DNA from: Candidatus Gemmiger faecavium
GTDB taxonomy: Bacteria > Bacillota > Clostridia > Oscillospirales > Ruminococcaceae
Direction of reading: 5' to 3'
Assembly: GCA_019114415.1 (NCBI GenBank)
Contig: DXFO01000040.1
Location: forward strand, 62,001-126,000
DNA: 64,000 nucleotides
Of this stretch, positions 7,661 through 15,920 are shown one piece after another. The translations under genes and the position numbers were made by a program. Positions within the stretch are counted from its first letter, which is position 1, and every line of letters begins with the position of its first letter. The notes beneath the pieces were generated by a model that saw only the letters and a list, made by a program, of their open reading frames with translations, was not told where the DNA came from and made no database searches.

Positions 7661-8767
7661 TCAGCAAAGAGCAGTGTCCAGAAAATCCAGTGATGCCTGC
7701 CGCAGACTGCGGAGCTTTTCGTGACAGGATGGATAGTCGATTACGGTATCCAGGTCGATCTGTTCCGTGGAAAAGATATGCCGGTCAGAGAGATCCAGGC
7801 TTTGCAAAATGCTCTCCTTGCGGGCGTCATCTTCAAAGACACTGTAAAAAGGCTTTTGATACAGGATAGAAAATACCGTTCCGTGGAAGGAATTGGTCAC
7901 AACAAACTCCGCATTGCGGATATGATTCAGAAAATCCTCCGGCCCAAAATCTGCCCGCTGGTTGTGTCCCCGCAGACCATACTGTTTGTAAAAATGCATT
8001 TCAAGTAAGGGAAGGTCGAGCTTTTGTGCGATGGCAGTGGCACATTTGGATACCATGTCGTTTTCCATTAAAAAGTAGGCAAACACATATTTTTGCTTTG
8101 CAGGCGCAGAGGAGCAGAGCAAATTATAGTCAGCGGCATCCAACAGCATAGAAGGATCCAGTACCGTGGTTACGGGCTTGTGCAGAAGGTTTGAAAGTTC
8201 TGCTGCAAGGCTGGCTTCCCGGACCGAAACGGCATCAAACCGGGAGAGCGTTTCCCGGAAATAATCCACTTCGGCGGGTGGAATCTGTTTGGTAAAGATA
8301 CTGGCTCCGTAAGAAATTTTGCGGGCCTTTGTGGGAAAGTCCAGAAAATAGACCGGGTCCAGACCACCGGTCAAAAAGTCGGTCCAAATCTGATCGCTGC
8401 CGCAGATGTAGCAGTCCAGGTCCAGAGCGGCTACTTCCTGCAAAGAAAGAGGGGGGAGGTCGTTTTCCAGCAGGACCTTTCCCAGAAAAGCATCGAATTT
8501 GACCCATTGGCGCCGCCACGAAGCATAAGAGTATGCCCATTGACGGATGGCGCGCAGATCGTTTTTCCAGCGGGAACGATGAAAGATATCCCGTTTGGAC
8601 ACAGGAAAGGGCAGCCGCGCAGGGTAACTTGCCGTGATCGCGGGGTTTTGGTAGTTGATAATATGAACATCATGTCCCTTACGCCGCAGAACGGTCCGCA
8701 GGGCGTACGCCTGCAAAACAGCGCCGTAATTGTGGGCGTTGTGGAAAGTCAGTATACCAATTTTCAT
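7661..8767 (-). CDS. polysaccharide pyruvyl transferase family protein
   Basis: A 368-residue protein of the WcaK/CsaB family. It starts MKIGILTFHNAHNYGAVLQ, the characteristic N-terminus of this group, followed by IICGSDQIW-type text (YICGSDQIWTD, about residue 110) and the C-terminal NSFHGTVFSILY motif (about 288-300) expected to bind the donor. Members transfer pyruvate ketals from phosphoenolpyruvate to sugars of cell-surface polymers, although many in such clusters are uncharacterised. Its start overlaps the upstream gene stop by 4 bases. The pairing with the downstream Fe-S protein is a recurrent one in glycan clusters. Confidence 0.85.
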   Translation of the reverse strand: MKIGILTFHNAHNYGAVLQAYALRTVLRRKGHDVHIINYQNPAITASYPARLPFPVSKRDIFHRSRWKNDLRAIRQWAYSYASWRRQWVKFDAFLGKVLLENDLPPLSLQEVAALDLDCYICGSDQIWTDFLTGGLDPVYFLDFPTKARKISYGASIFTKQIPPAEVDYFRETLSRFDAVSVREASLAAELSNLLHKPVTTVLDPSMLLDAADYNLLCSSAPAKQKYVFAYFLMENDMVSKCATAIAQKLDLPLLEMHFYKQYGLRGHNQRADFGPEDFLNHIRNAEFVVTNSFHGTVFSILYQKPFYSVFEDDARKESILQSLDLSDRHIFSTEQIDLDTVIDYPSCHEKLRSLRQASLDFLDTALC

Positions 8768-9732
8768 AAAGTTTGATGATATTTGTCGGCCAGCTGTTCC
8801 AGCCGGCGGAAAAAGAGAGCCTTTGAAGTTTCTTCCACAGGTTGGCTGCGTTTCAGCAGGCGCTTGACGGCACCTTTCACTTTTTGGCCGATGGTGGGAG
8901 GAGGAACATTTTCAGTCGGGGCGGGAGTGCGCTCGCGAACAGTCAGATGGCTGCCGCCGTATTCTTTGAGCGGGAGAAACCAGTCATCAGAAAGGTGGAC
9001 TTCAAACAAATCAGGCTGGTACCGATAGGCCATCAAAAGCAGTTGCTGGTCATCGTCAATGGCACCTAACATGACCAGAGACTCCATGGCCCGAAGTGTC
9101 AGTTTCCACAGTGCTTCGCAAGCAATGGAAGGCGCTATGATAAGTGGCCCCATGATGATTTCAGGGAAAAACTGCAGGCTAATCAGGGAAGATGCGGTAT
9201 TGCAGGGCTGCAGGCTGAACAAATGGACCTTAGGAGAAAAGTCGAAACACCATTCAAAGTCGAATTCTTCCGGATTCGGGAAGAAAACTCCCCCATGGTT
9301 AAAGCCGAAATCGATCCAGGCGACCTGACTGCCGGTTATTCCGCGGGAGGCCGCATCCGACATGCACCAGTATTTGAGCAGCATGATATAGTCATAGTCG
9401 GCCCGGTTGGACATGGCGTTGGGATACAGCCGGAATTTACGGAAATCCTCATCCTGAGCAATCTTCTGCATTCGTGTATAGAGCTCTGGCTCGATGGCAA
9501 AAGGATCCTCCACAGGGATGACTGTCGTCTGTTTCTCAAGGCCAAAACCAGCACGGATGGCTCGGATACGATCGGCAAATTCGGGGGCAGTATAGACAAC
9601 CAGAGGGTTGCGCATCCGGGCCCAAAATGCGAAATAGTCAAAATACTGGTCGTTGGAACGTGTATAGTCTGTGTTTTCAAAATGTTCACGGCCGATATCA
9701 AAAAAGGCAGTGACCAGTGTGATAGGGGTCAT
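8764..9732 (-). CDS. HtrL/YibB-family putative glycosyltransferase
   Basis: A 322-residue protein starting TPITLVTAFFDIGRE, the hallmark of the HtrL_YibB family (related to WlaTC). Further family features are YDYFAFWARMRNPLVVYT, the charged middle YIMLLKYWCMSD and AWIDFGFNH. The fold is thought to be GT-A-like and members occur in LPS or capsule loci. Start and stop each overlap neighbours by 4 bases (ATGA), so it is translationally coupled on both sides. The substrate is unknown. Confidence 0.82.
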   Translation of the reverse strand: MTPITLVTAFFDIGREHFENTDYTRSNDQYFDYFAFWARMRNPLVVYTAPEFADRIRAIRAGFGLEKQTTVIPVEDPFAIEPELYTRMQKIAQDEDFRKFRLYPNAMSNRADYDYIMLLKYWCMSDAASRGITGSQVAWIDFGFNHGGVFFPNPEEFDFEWCFDFSPKVHLFSLQPCNTASSLISLQFFPEIIMGPLIIAPSIACEALWKLTLRAMESLVMLGAIDDDQQLLLMAYRYQPDLFEVHLSDDWFLPLKEYGGSHLTVRERTPAPTENVPPPTIGQKVKGAVKRLLKRSQPVEETSKALFFRRLEQLADKYHQTL

Positions 9733-10949
9733 AGGATCTCCTCCGTCCTGAAAACGTTCAAAAAGGCCTGATACATTTTTGCAGAAGAAAATTCCTCTGC
9801 CCGCTTGCGTGCAGCCAGGGACATCCGGTTGCGCAAATCAGTGTCGGTGGTCAGGGTTTCCATGGCGTGGGCCAGGTCGGTAACAAGGCCGGGGCCGCGG
9901 TCTGCCAGTAACGCGCAGGAAGTGTCCACATATTCCACCAGACCGCCTGAGCGTGTTGCAATAATGGGCAGACCGGAGGCCATGCCTTCGATGGCAACGA
10001 GACCGGCAGCTTCTTCCCATAAAGAGGGAACTACTTGAAAATCTGATGACTGATAATATCGGTAAAGATCGCAGTTATCCACATAACCGGTCATACGGAT
10101 ATGCCCGCCGGAGTGGGCTGCGAGTTGTTCCAGTCGGGCAGCGTAATCGGATGTTGCGGCAGTTTTGAAGTTTGGCGTTCCGATGATCCATAACCGCAGC
10201 GAAGGATGATTGAGCAGCTGAAAAGCCTGCACCAGTTCCAGAACGCCCTTGACGGGAATCAGACGCCCGCAGAATACTGCTACGGTATCCTGCTCTGAAA
10301 AACCGTATTCCTGCCGGAGCTGCTGCCGTTCTTCGGTAGAGATTCTACGCTGGAACATGCTCAAATCAATGGCGTTGTGCACTACATGCGCGCTGCCGGA
10401 GGATGAGGTGGCGTTGGACAACCAGGCGCGGCGAAGGAATTCGCTGACACAGATCACGTGGGAAAAGATATGATTCAGGTTGGGAAGATCGGTACAATCG
10501 TGATGCAGATGTAAATACACCCGGTCCGGGCCGAACTCTTCAATAAAAGTGGAAAAAAAGGGATAGTCTCCACCTTCGGCAATGATGTAGTCGCAGCCCA
10601 AAGACTTGGCAAGACGAAATGCCCGCCAGTAATAGGGGCCAATAGCCAATTCACTGTGGCAAACAAGCTGGCTCAAGTGGTCTGCAATGCTGTATCGCAG
10701 TGCGTTCAGACTGACTTTCTGGCGAAGGGGCTGTGGTTCAATATAGATAAAGTGCGTGTACCGGAAACTCTGCGCCTGCTTTTTTGCCTGGACATCAGGG
10801 CGGGAAGGAACATAAAAAACAACCTGTTGCTGACGCTCGTTTTCCTGAGCAAGCAGTGTAATCAGAGTTTCAATCGCACCACCTTGCACTGCTGGAACAG
10901 GAAGGACCGGTGGAGGCAACAGCATGATCTTTAGTGGTCGATTATTCAT
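9729..10949 (-). CDS. GT4-family glycosyltransferase
   Basis: A 406-residue retaining GT-B enzyme. The N-terminal domain has a glycine-rich loop (AVQGGAIETL, about residues 20-29). The C-terminal domain carries AVFCGRLIPVKGVLELVQAF (about 218-237) and the donor-binding E-x7-E motif in EEAAGLVAIEGMASGLPIIAT. The start at 10949 (MNNRPLKIMLL) was chosen because it begins the Rossmann strand and has an AGGTG site; the upstream extension would lie wholly inside the exporter ATPase gene. The start overlaps that gene by 8 bases. Confidence 0.87.
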   Translation of the reverse strand: MNNRPLKIMLLPPPVLPVPAVQGGAIETLITLLAQENERQQQVVFYVPSRPDVQAKKQAQSFRYTHFIYIEPQPLRQKVSLNALRYSIADHLSQLVCHSELAIGPYYWRAFRLAKSLGCDYIIAEGGDYPFFSTFIEEFGPDRVYLHLHHDCTDLPNLNHIFSHVICVSEFLRRAWLSNATSSSGSAHVVHNAIDLSMFQRRISTEERQQLRQEYGFSEQDTVAVFCGRLIPVKGVLELVQAFQLLNHPSLRLWIIGTPNFKTAATSDYAARLEQLAAHSGGHIRMTGYVDNCDLYRYYQSSDFQVVPSLWEEAAGLVAIEGMASGLPIIATRSGGLVEYVDTSCALLADRGPGLVTDLAHAMETLTTDTDLRNRMSLAARKRAEEFSSAKMYQAFLNVFRTEEIL

Positions 10950-12222
10950 CGTGGAGCACCTGTATCGTGGGAAGTTTGACATGGCCCATCCATTTGTGGA
11001 TCCAGTCATGGAACAAAAAGTCCGTCTGGTCTTCCGGATCGGGAGAAACAGTCATGCTGAACGCGTATTGTACATTATCTAGGTTGACGCGGTTGCCGTT
11101 TTCATCTGCGTTGAAAAGAAGCAGATCCACATGGTATTTACCGGGCGCCAGATTGTTGACGGGGAACTCAAACGCATCCTCTCGATCTTCCCCGGGATGT
11201 GCATCGCAGATTGGGGTACTGTAAGTCAGTCCTACAATGTCATCGCTCTGATATTTTACGATAAAGCGCAGACGGACCTGTGCGGCCGCTTTTTTGCAAG
11301 ACCAGTGCAGTCGGAAACGAAGCGGATGGGATGCACTGATCTGGGAGCTGTCCAGATGAATGTCCAGCATTTTCAGGTCATAGGTTGCGCCGCCGTGCCG
11401 CTTGATATCCGCAAGGCGTGTGCTGCCGCCGCTGCCCTCGCTCTGCATATAACGGTTGATGGATTCTTCCACATCTCCGCTGTAAATGATTCGCCCTTGA
11501 TCTAAAACCATACAACGATCGCAGAGCGTTCGGACGGTGGCCATGTTGTGGCTGACGTACAAAATAGTACGGCCTTGATTGGCAATCTCACGCATTTTGG
11601 CAATGCATTTGTTTTGGAAATTCATGTCGCCAACAGCCAGAACTTCGTCCATGATCATGATCTCGCTGTCCAGGTGTGCCGCGACGCTGAAAGCCAGCTT
11701 GACATACATACCGCTGGAATAGCGCTTGACCGGCGTATCGATGAAATCCCGAACCTCGGAAAATTCGATGATGTCGTCCATTTTGGCATCGATCTCTTCT
11801 TTGGTCATGCCCAGGATCGCGCCGTTGAGATAGACGTTTTCCCGTCCGGTCATTTCCGGGTGGAACCCGGTACCGACCTCCAGCATACTGGCCACGCGGC
11901 CGTACAGATCGATGGTTCCCTCGGTAGGGGCGGTGACGTGGGTCAGCAGCTTGAGCAGCGTGCTTTTTCCCGCGCCGTTGGACCCGATAATGCCGACAGC
12001 CTCCCCCTTCTTTACGGTAAAGCTGACGCCGTTGAGTGCCATGAATTTCTGCCCGATCAACCGCTGGTCGGTGCCGATCTTGGTATTGGGATCCTCCTTG
12101 CCGCGTTTGCGGGCCCACCAGCTCTGCAGATCGCCCCGCAGGGTGCCGCCGCCGATCTGGCCCAGGCGGTATTGCTTTTTCAATCCGTCGACGCGGATCA
12201 TGATGTCACTGTTCTGTTCCAT
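10942..12222 (-). CDS. Wzt-like polysaccharide ABC exporter ATPase with C-terminal carbohydrate-binding domain
   Basis: A 426-residue ATPase. The nucleotide-binding domain occupies residues 1 to about 270: Walker A GSNGAGKST, signature YSSGMYVKL, Walker B IMIMDEVLAVGD and an H loop (YVSHNM). The remaining 150 residues form a beta-sandwich like the Wzt C-terminal domain, which in O-antigen systems recognises the modified end of the chain. A long N-terminal insertion (WWARKRGKE) lies before Walker A. It pairs with the permease 16 bases upstream. With a sugar-binding domain, this pair probably exports a finished, end-modified polymer. Confidence 0.9.
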   Translation of the reverse strand: MEQNSDIMIRVDGLKKQYRLGQIGGGTLRGDLQSWWARKRGKEDPNTKIGTDQRLIGQKFMALNGVSFTVKKGEAVGIIGSNGAGKSTLLKLLTHVTAPTEGTIDLYGRVASMLEVGTGFHPEMTGRENVYLNGAILGMTKEEIDAKMDDIIEFSEVRDFIDTPVKRYSSGMYVKLAFSVAAHLDSEIMIMDEVLAVGDMNFQNKCIAKMREIANQGRTILYVSHNMATVRTLCDRCMVLDQGRIIYSGDVEESINRYMQSEGSGGSTRLADIKRHGGATYDLKMLDIHLDSSQISASHPLRFRLHWSCKKAAAQVRLRFIVKYQSDDIVGLTYSTPICDAHPGEDREDAFEFPVNNLAPGKYHVDLLLFNADENGNRVNLDNVQYAFSMTVSPDPEDQTDFLFHDWIHKWMGHVKLPTIQVLHDE

Positions 12223-12238
12223 GCTCCACCTCTCTGAA

Positions 12239-13093
12239 TCAAACGGTATCTACAAATGTTTTTTCGACTTTGCTGAACAGGCTGGCACCAATGAACAGCA
12301 ATACCAATGTCATAACAGCGGCAATTACCCATCCAATTACCGAAACCTCTCCGGTTCCGAACAAAATTGCCCGGAAACTTTCCATCGGTGCCGTCATGGG
12401 ATTTAGCATTAATGCAAGGCGCAGGGGTTTGCTTGTAATCATCGAGAGGGGATAAACCACAGGGGTGGCGTACATCCAGAGCTGTACGCCGAAGGTGACG
12501 ACCACCGCGAGATCGCGGTAGCGGGTGGTCAGGCTGGACACGATGACACCACAGGCAAGACCCAACAGACCGACCTGGAGCAGGACCGGAATCAGCAGCG
12601 GCAGACAGGCCCAGTTGGGGTGTACTTCACCCCGGATAAGGTAAAATGCCATGATGAAGGCAAACAGCACGAACTGTACGCAGAAATTGATGGCGGCCGA
12701 CAGCATGGTCGAAATGGGCATGGTCAGGCGGGGAAAATACACCTTGCTGAAAATGCCGGAATTTGCTGTAAATGTATTGGATACCCGGTTGACGCTGGTG
12801 GAAAAGAAGGTCCACAGCGCGGTGCCTGCCATGTAAAAAGGCAATTGAGGAACACCGTCGGTGGACAGACTGGCGATGGTGCCGAACATGACGGTATACA
12901 TCAGCGTCGTCAGCAGTGGATTGATGAGGATCCAGGCGGGGCCGAGGATCGTTTGTTTGTAAAGTACGGTGAAGTCCCGTTTCACAAACAACCAGATCAG
13001 GTCTTTATATCGCCAGAGTTCCTTGAAATCAATCTGGGAAAAGCCCTTGGCAGGGGCATAATGAACATGATAATTTGGTTTCAGCTGTTCCAT
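12239..13093 (-). CDS. ABC-2 polysaccharide exporter permease (Wzm-like)
   Basis: A 284-residue permease. A cytoplasmic N-terminus with an amphipathic stretch (ELWRYKDLIWLFVKRDF) is followed by about six membrane helices with the family text GPAWILINPLLTTLMYTV and LWMYATPVVYPLSMI. It partners the Wzt-like ATPase 16 bases downstream to move a lipid-linked polymer across the membrane. Its paralogue at 14870-15670 belongs to a second exporter in the same operon. Confidence 0.9.
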   Translation of the reverse strand: MEQLKPNYHVHYAPAKGFSQIDFKELWRYKDLIWLFVKRDFTVLYKQTILGPAWILINPLLTTLMYTVMFGTIASLSTDGVPQLPFYMAGTALWTFFSTSVNRVSNTFTANSGIFSKVYFPRLTMPISTMLSAAINFCVQFVLFAFIMAFYLIRGEVHPNWACLPLLIPVLLQVGLLGLACGVIVSSLTTRYRDLAVVVTFGVQLWMYATPVVYPLSMITSKPLRLALMLNPMTAPMESFRAILFGTGEVSVIGWVIAAVMTLVLLFIGASLFSKVEKTFVDTV

Positions 13094-13108
13094 TGCGTCA
13101 GAAACTCC

Positions 13109-14092
13109 TCACTTGGCTTGACTGGTTTTACGATGGCGTTTCCATTGGGAATACTGGGCATACAATCCCGGCAGAGTATACTTGAATGCACCTCCGCGTT
13201 TCTGGTCGGCGGGCAGTAGGGAAAATGATGCCCAGAAAGCCTGCCTGCCGATTTTATGGATCTGCCGCAGAGAAGTTTTGTCTCCCGCGCAGAGGGCTTC
13301 AGCCCGTTCGATCATTCCGGTCAGCGTGCTGTAATCGGTCACGGTATAATCCGGCAGTTTTTCCCGGACGAACGCGGCTCTCTGACCCAGGGCCTCCAGT
13401 CCATCCAGCAGGCTTTTGGTGCTCTCCGTGGCCATGATGCTGTCTGACCGGCGATAGTAGGCATACAGCGGGAACTGTACCCAGGCGATTGTTTGTGCCT
13501 GATAGATCAGGCGGTAGGTGACAAACTCATCCTCATGGATACGGCCCACGGGATAACGTACCCCGTTCCAAAGCTCCCGACGGTAGAGCTTGTTCCAGGC
13601 CACGATGAACTGGACGTTTTTCTGATCGTCATAAAAAGTGTCCCACAGTTCCCGGCCCTCCAGATACCGTACCGCGTCGGGGCCGGTCGTGACCGGCGGA
13701 GGGGTCGGACGGGGAAAGTCCGAAGTATGATAAAACTCGCACATGGCAAGCCGGCAGCCGGGGCGGGCCGCCGCTGCCCGGTGCAGCAGCTCTGCCATCT
13801 GGGGATGGATGGTATCGTCGCTGTCCACAAACAAAATCCAATCTCCCCGGCAGACATCCAGTCCTGCATTGCGCGCGCTGGAAAGCCCTCCGTTCTCCTT
13901 ATGGATCACCCGGATGCGGCTGTCCTTTTTCGCCCACTCATCGCACATGGCGCCGCAGCGGTCGGGGCTGCCGTCATCCACAAGCAGGATCTCCAGCTCA
14001 CGCCAGGTCTGGTCCACGATGCTCTGGACGCAGGCGTCCAGATACGCCTCGACCTTGTAGACCGGGACGATGACTGAAATCAGGTCGGGCAT
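13109..14092 (-). CDS. GT2-family glycosyltransferase
   Basis: A 327-residue GT-A enzyme with SVIVPVYKVEAYLDACVQSI, LLVDDGSPDRC, KENGGLSSARNAGL and LFVDSDDTIHP (DXD at about residue 90). The C-terminal part is rich in aromatic and basic residues (YYRRSD, KRGGAFKYTLPG). It lies between the two exporter pairs, so it could serve either polymer. Start ATG at 14092. Confidence 0.88.
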   Translation of the reverse strand: MPDLISVIVPVYKVEAYLDACVQSIVDQTWRELEILLVDDGSPDRCGAMCDEWAKKDSRIRVIHKENGGLSSARNAGLDVCRGDWILFVDSDDTIHPQMAELLHRAAAARPGCRLAMCEFYHTSDFPRPTPPPVTTGPDAVRYLEGRELWDTFYDDQKNVQFIVAWNKLYRRELWNGVRYPVGRIHEDEFVTYRLIYQAQTIAWVQFPLYAYYRRSDSIMATESTKSLLDGLEALGQRAAFVREKLPDYTVTDYSTLTGMIERAEALCAGDKTSLRQIHKIGRQAFWASFSLLPADQKRGGAFKYTLPGLYAQYSQWKRHRKTSQAK

Positions 14093-14110
14093 GGGGCGTG
14101 CTCCTTTCCG

Positions 14111-14857
14111 TTACACTTCGCCGCGCTGCATGGCGCTTTCATAGGCGGCGCAGACCTCGGCCGAGGGGCCGTCCCCCCGCACCACGCCGTGGTGCAGCCA
14201 GATGGCCCGGCTGCAGAGCTCCCGTACCTGCTGGGAATTGTGGGAGACAAACAGCAGGGTGGTGTCCCCCGCCAGCATGTCCGCCAGACGTTTCTGGCAT
14301 TTCTGCTGGAACATGAAGTCGCCCACGCCCAGCACCTCGTCCACCACCAGCAGGTCGGCCTTGACCTCGGTGGCCACGGCAAAGCCCAGGCGGGCCAGCA
14401 TGCCGGAGGAGTAGTTCTTCACCGGCACATCCACAAAGTCCTTGAGCTCGGCAAAGTCGATAATGGAATCAAAATGCTCCTGCATGTAGGCCCGGTCGTG
14501 GCCCAGCACCGCACCGTTGAGGAAAATGTTCTCCCGGGCGGTAAGCTCCATGTCGAAGCCGGCGCCCAGCTCGATCATGGGGGCAATATCCCCGTTGACC
14601 CGGACGCTGCCCTTGCTGGGGTACATGACACCGGCAATTACCTTGAGCATGGTGCTCTTGCCGCTGCCGTTGCGGCCGATGAGTGCCACCGACTCGCCCC
14701 GCTCCACCTGAAAGCTCACGTCCTTGAGGGCGTAGAACTCGTTGAACATCAGCTGGCCGCGCAGCAGTTTGACGGCGTATTCCTTGAGAGTCTCGGTTTT
14801 CTCCTGCGCCAGATTGAAGCGCATCGACACATGGTCGACGGTAATGATATTCGCCAT
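14111..14857 (-). CDS. second polysaccharide ABC exporter ATPase (short, no sugar-binding domain)
   Basis: A 248-residue ATPase of the TagH/Wzt group: Walker A GRNGSGKST, signature YSSGMLARL, Walker B LLVVDEVLGVGD, H loop FVSHNS. Unlike its paralogue at 10942-12222 it stops right after the nucleotide-binding domain, so export by this pair should not depend on chain-end recognition. Its permease is 12 bases upstream. Confidence 0.9.
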   Translation of the reverse strand: MANIITVDHVSMRFNLAQEKTETLKEYAVKLLRGQLMFNEFYALKDVSFQVERGESVALIGRNGSGKSTMLKVIAGVMYPSKGSVRVNGDIAPMIELGAGFDMELTARENIFLNGAVLGHDRAYMQEHFDSIIDFAELKDFVDVPVKNYSSGMLARLGFAVATEVKADLLVVDEVLGVGDFMFQQKCQKRLADMLAGDTTLLFVSHNSQQVRELCSRAIWLHHGVVRGDGPSAEVCAAYESAMQRGEV

Positions 14858-14869
14858 GGTGGCGCCTCC

Positions 14870-15670
14870 TCAGATATACAGGATGAAATTCCGCTGCAAT
14901 TTGCGGAACACCCAAAGACCCAGGCCCAGCATGACCACGCTGCTGACGATGCAGGCGATCCAGGTGTTGGGGCCGGGGATGTTGCCGTAAATGACCAGGT
15001 TGCGGAACAGATTGATATAGTGATACATGGGGTTGAACTTCATCAGGTTCTGGGCAAAGGGCGGCAGCTGCTCGATGGGATAGAAGATGGGGGTGGCGTA
15101 CATCCAGGCCATGGTCAGGATACCGAACAGGTACTGGATATCCCGGAAATAGACCGCCAGCGCCGAGAGCAGCAGCGCCATGCCGGAGCAGAACAGAAAT
15201 TCAAAGATCAGCGGCACCCAGAACAACAGCAGGGTAGGGTACAGGGTGGCACGGGTGAACAGCATGACCAGCAGAACCGCCGCCAGGCTGAACACCATGG
15301 TCACAAAGCTGGAAGTGACGCGGCTTAAAGGGAAGATATATTTGGGGATATAAACCTTTTTGATCAGCGACGAGTTGCCCAGCACCGAAGCCATGCCCAT
15401 GTTGGCGCTCTCGTTGAAGAAGGTAAAGAGCGTGTTGCCGCAGATCAGGTACAGCGGGTAGTTGGGAATGTTGCTGCTGAACATATAGCTGAAAATGACG
15501 GTCTGCAATGCCATCATCAAAAGCGGGTTGAGGATGCTCCAGACATAGCCGAGAAAGCTGCGGCGGTATTTGACCTTGAGATCGCGGGTCACAAGTTCCC
15601 GGATCAGGGGTTCGTACTTGCGAAACCGTGCGATGCTCTGCCGCCGAGCACTTTGCTGCGAGTCCTGCAT
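14870..15670 (-). CDS. second ABC-2 polysaccharide exporter permease (TagG/RfbA-like)
   Basis: A 266-residue permease with a soluble N-terminus (RKYEPLIRELVTRDLKVKYR) and six predicted helices; family text includes FLGYVWSILNPLLMM and MAWMYATPIFYPI. First gene of the nine-gene minus-strand operon, about 62 bases downstream of an extended -10 promoter. It forms a transporter with the short ATPase that follows. Confidence 0.9.
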   Translation of the reverse strand: MQDSQQSARRQSIARFRKYEPLIRELVTRDLKVKYRRSFLGYVWSILNPLLMMALQTVIFSYMFSSNIPNYPLYLICGNTLFTFFNESANMGMASVLGNSSLIKKVYIPKYIFPLSRVTSSFVTMVFSLAAVLLVMLFTRATLYPTLLLFWVPLIFEFLFCSGMALLLSALAVYFRDIQYLFGILTMAWMYATPIFYPIEQLPPFAQNLMKFNPMYHYINLFRNLVIYGNIPGPNTWIACIVSSVVMLGLGLWVFRKLQRNFILYI

Positions 15671-15731
15671 GATGGAAAACCTCCAGGCGTTTTTTCGTCC
15701 GGGGAGACCCCGGTGCAGACAAATTCATATT

Positions 15732-15740
15732 ATTATAGCA
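15732..15740 (-). promoter_or_regulatory. extended -10 promoter of the nine-gene glycan operon
   Basis: On the minus strand the sequence reads TGC-TATAAT within TGTGCTATAAT. No good -35 is present, consistent with dependence on the extended -10. The same TGTGCTATAAT string is used by the MBOAT operon promoter at 42091-42096. Confidence 0.6.
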
Positions 15741-15849
15741 CATACCGCCGCGTTTGGCGACACCAAAACGCAAAAATTACAGCACGGCGGCAAAAAAGCC
15801 TGGCTCCCGGCCCGGACAGGGAGGGAACAGTCGGTTTTGCCCTGCCGCT

Positions 15850-15878
15850 GTACAAGCCGCCGCCCCATGCGCTATAAT
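15850..15878 (+). promoter_or_regulatory. putative promoter of the GTPase-NYN fusion gene
   Basis: TATAAT at 15873-15878 with a poor -35 (GTACAA, 15850-15855) 17 bases upstream. The start codon lies 43 bases downstream. The gene seems monocistronic because a terminator follows it. Confidence 0.45.
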
Positions 15879-15920
15879 AGCAGGTACGATCAAACGGGCA
15901 GACAGGGAAGGAACAGGACT

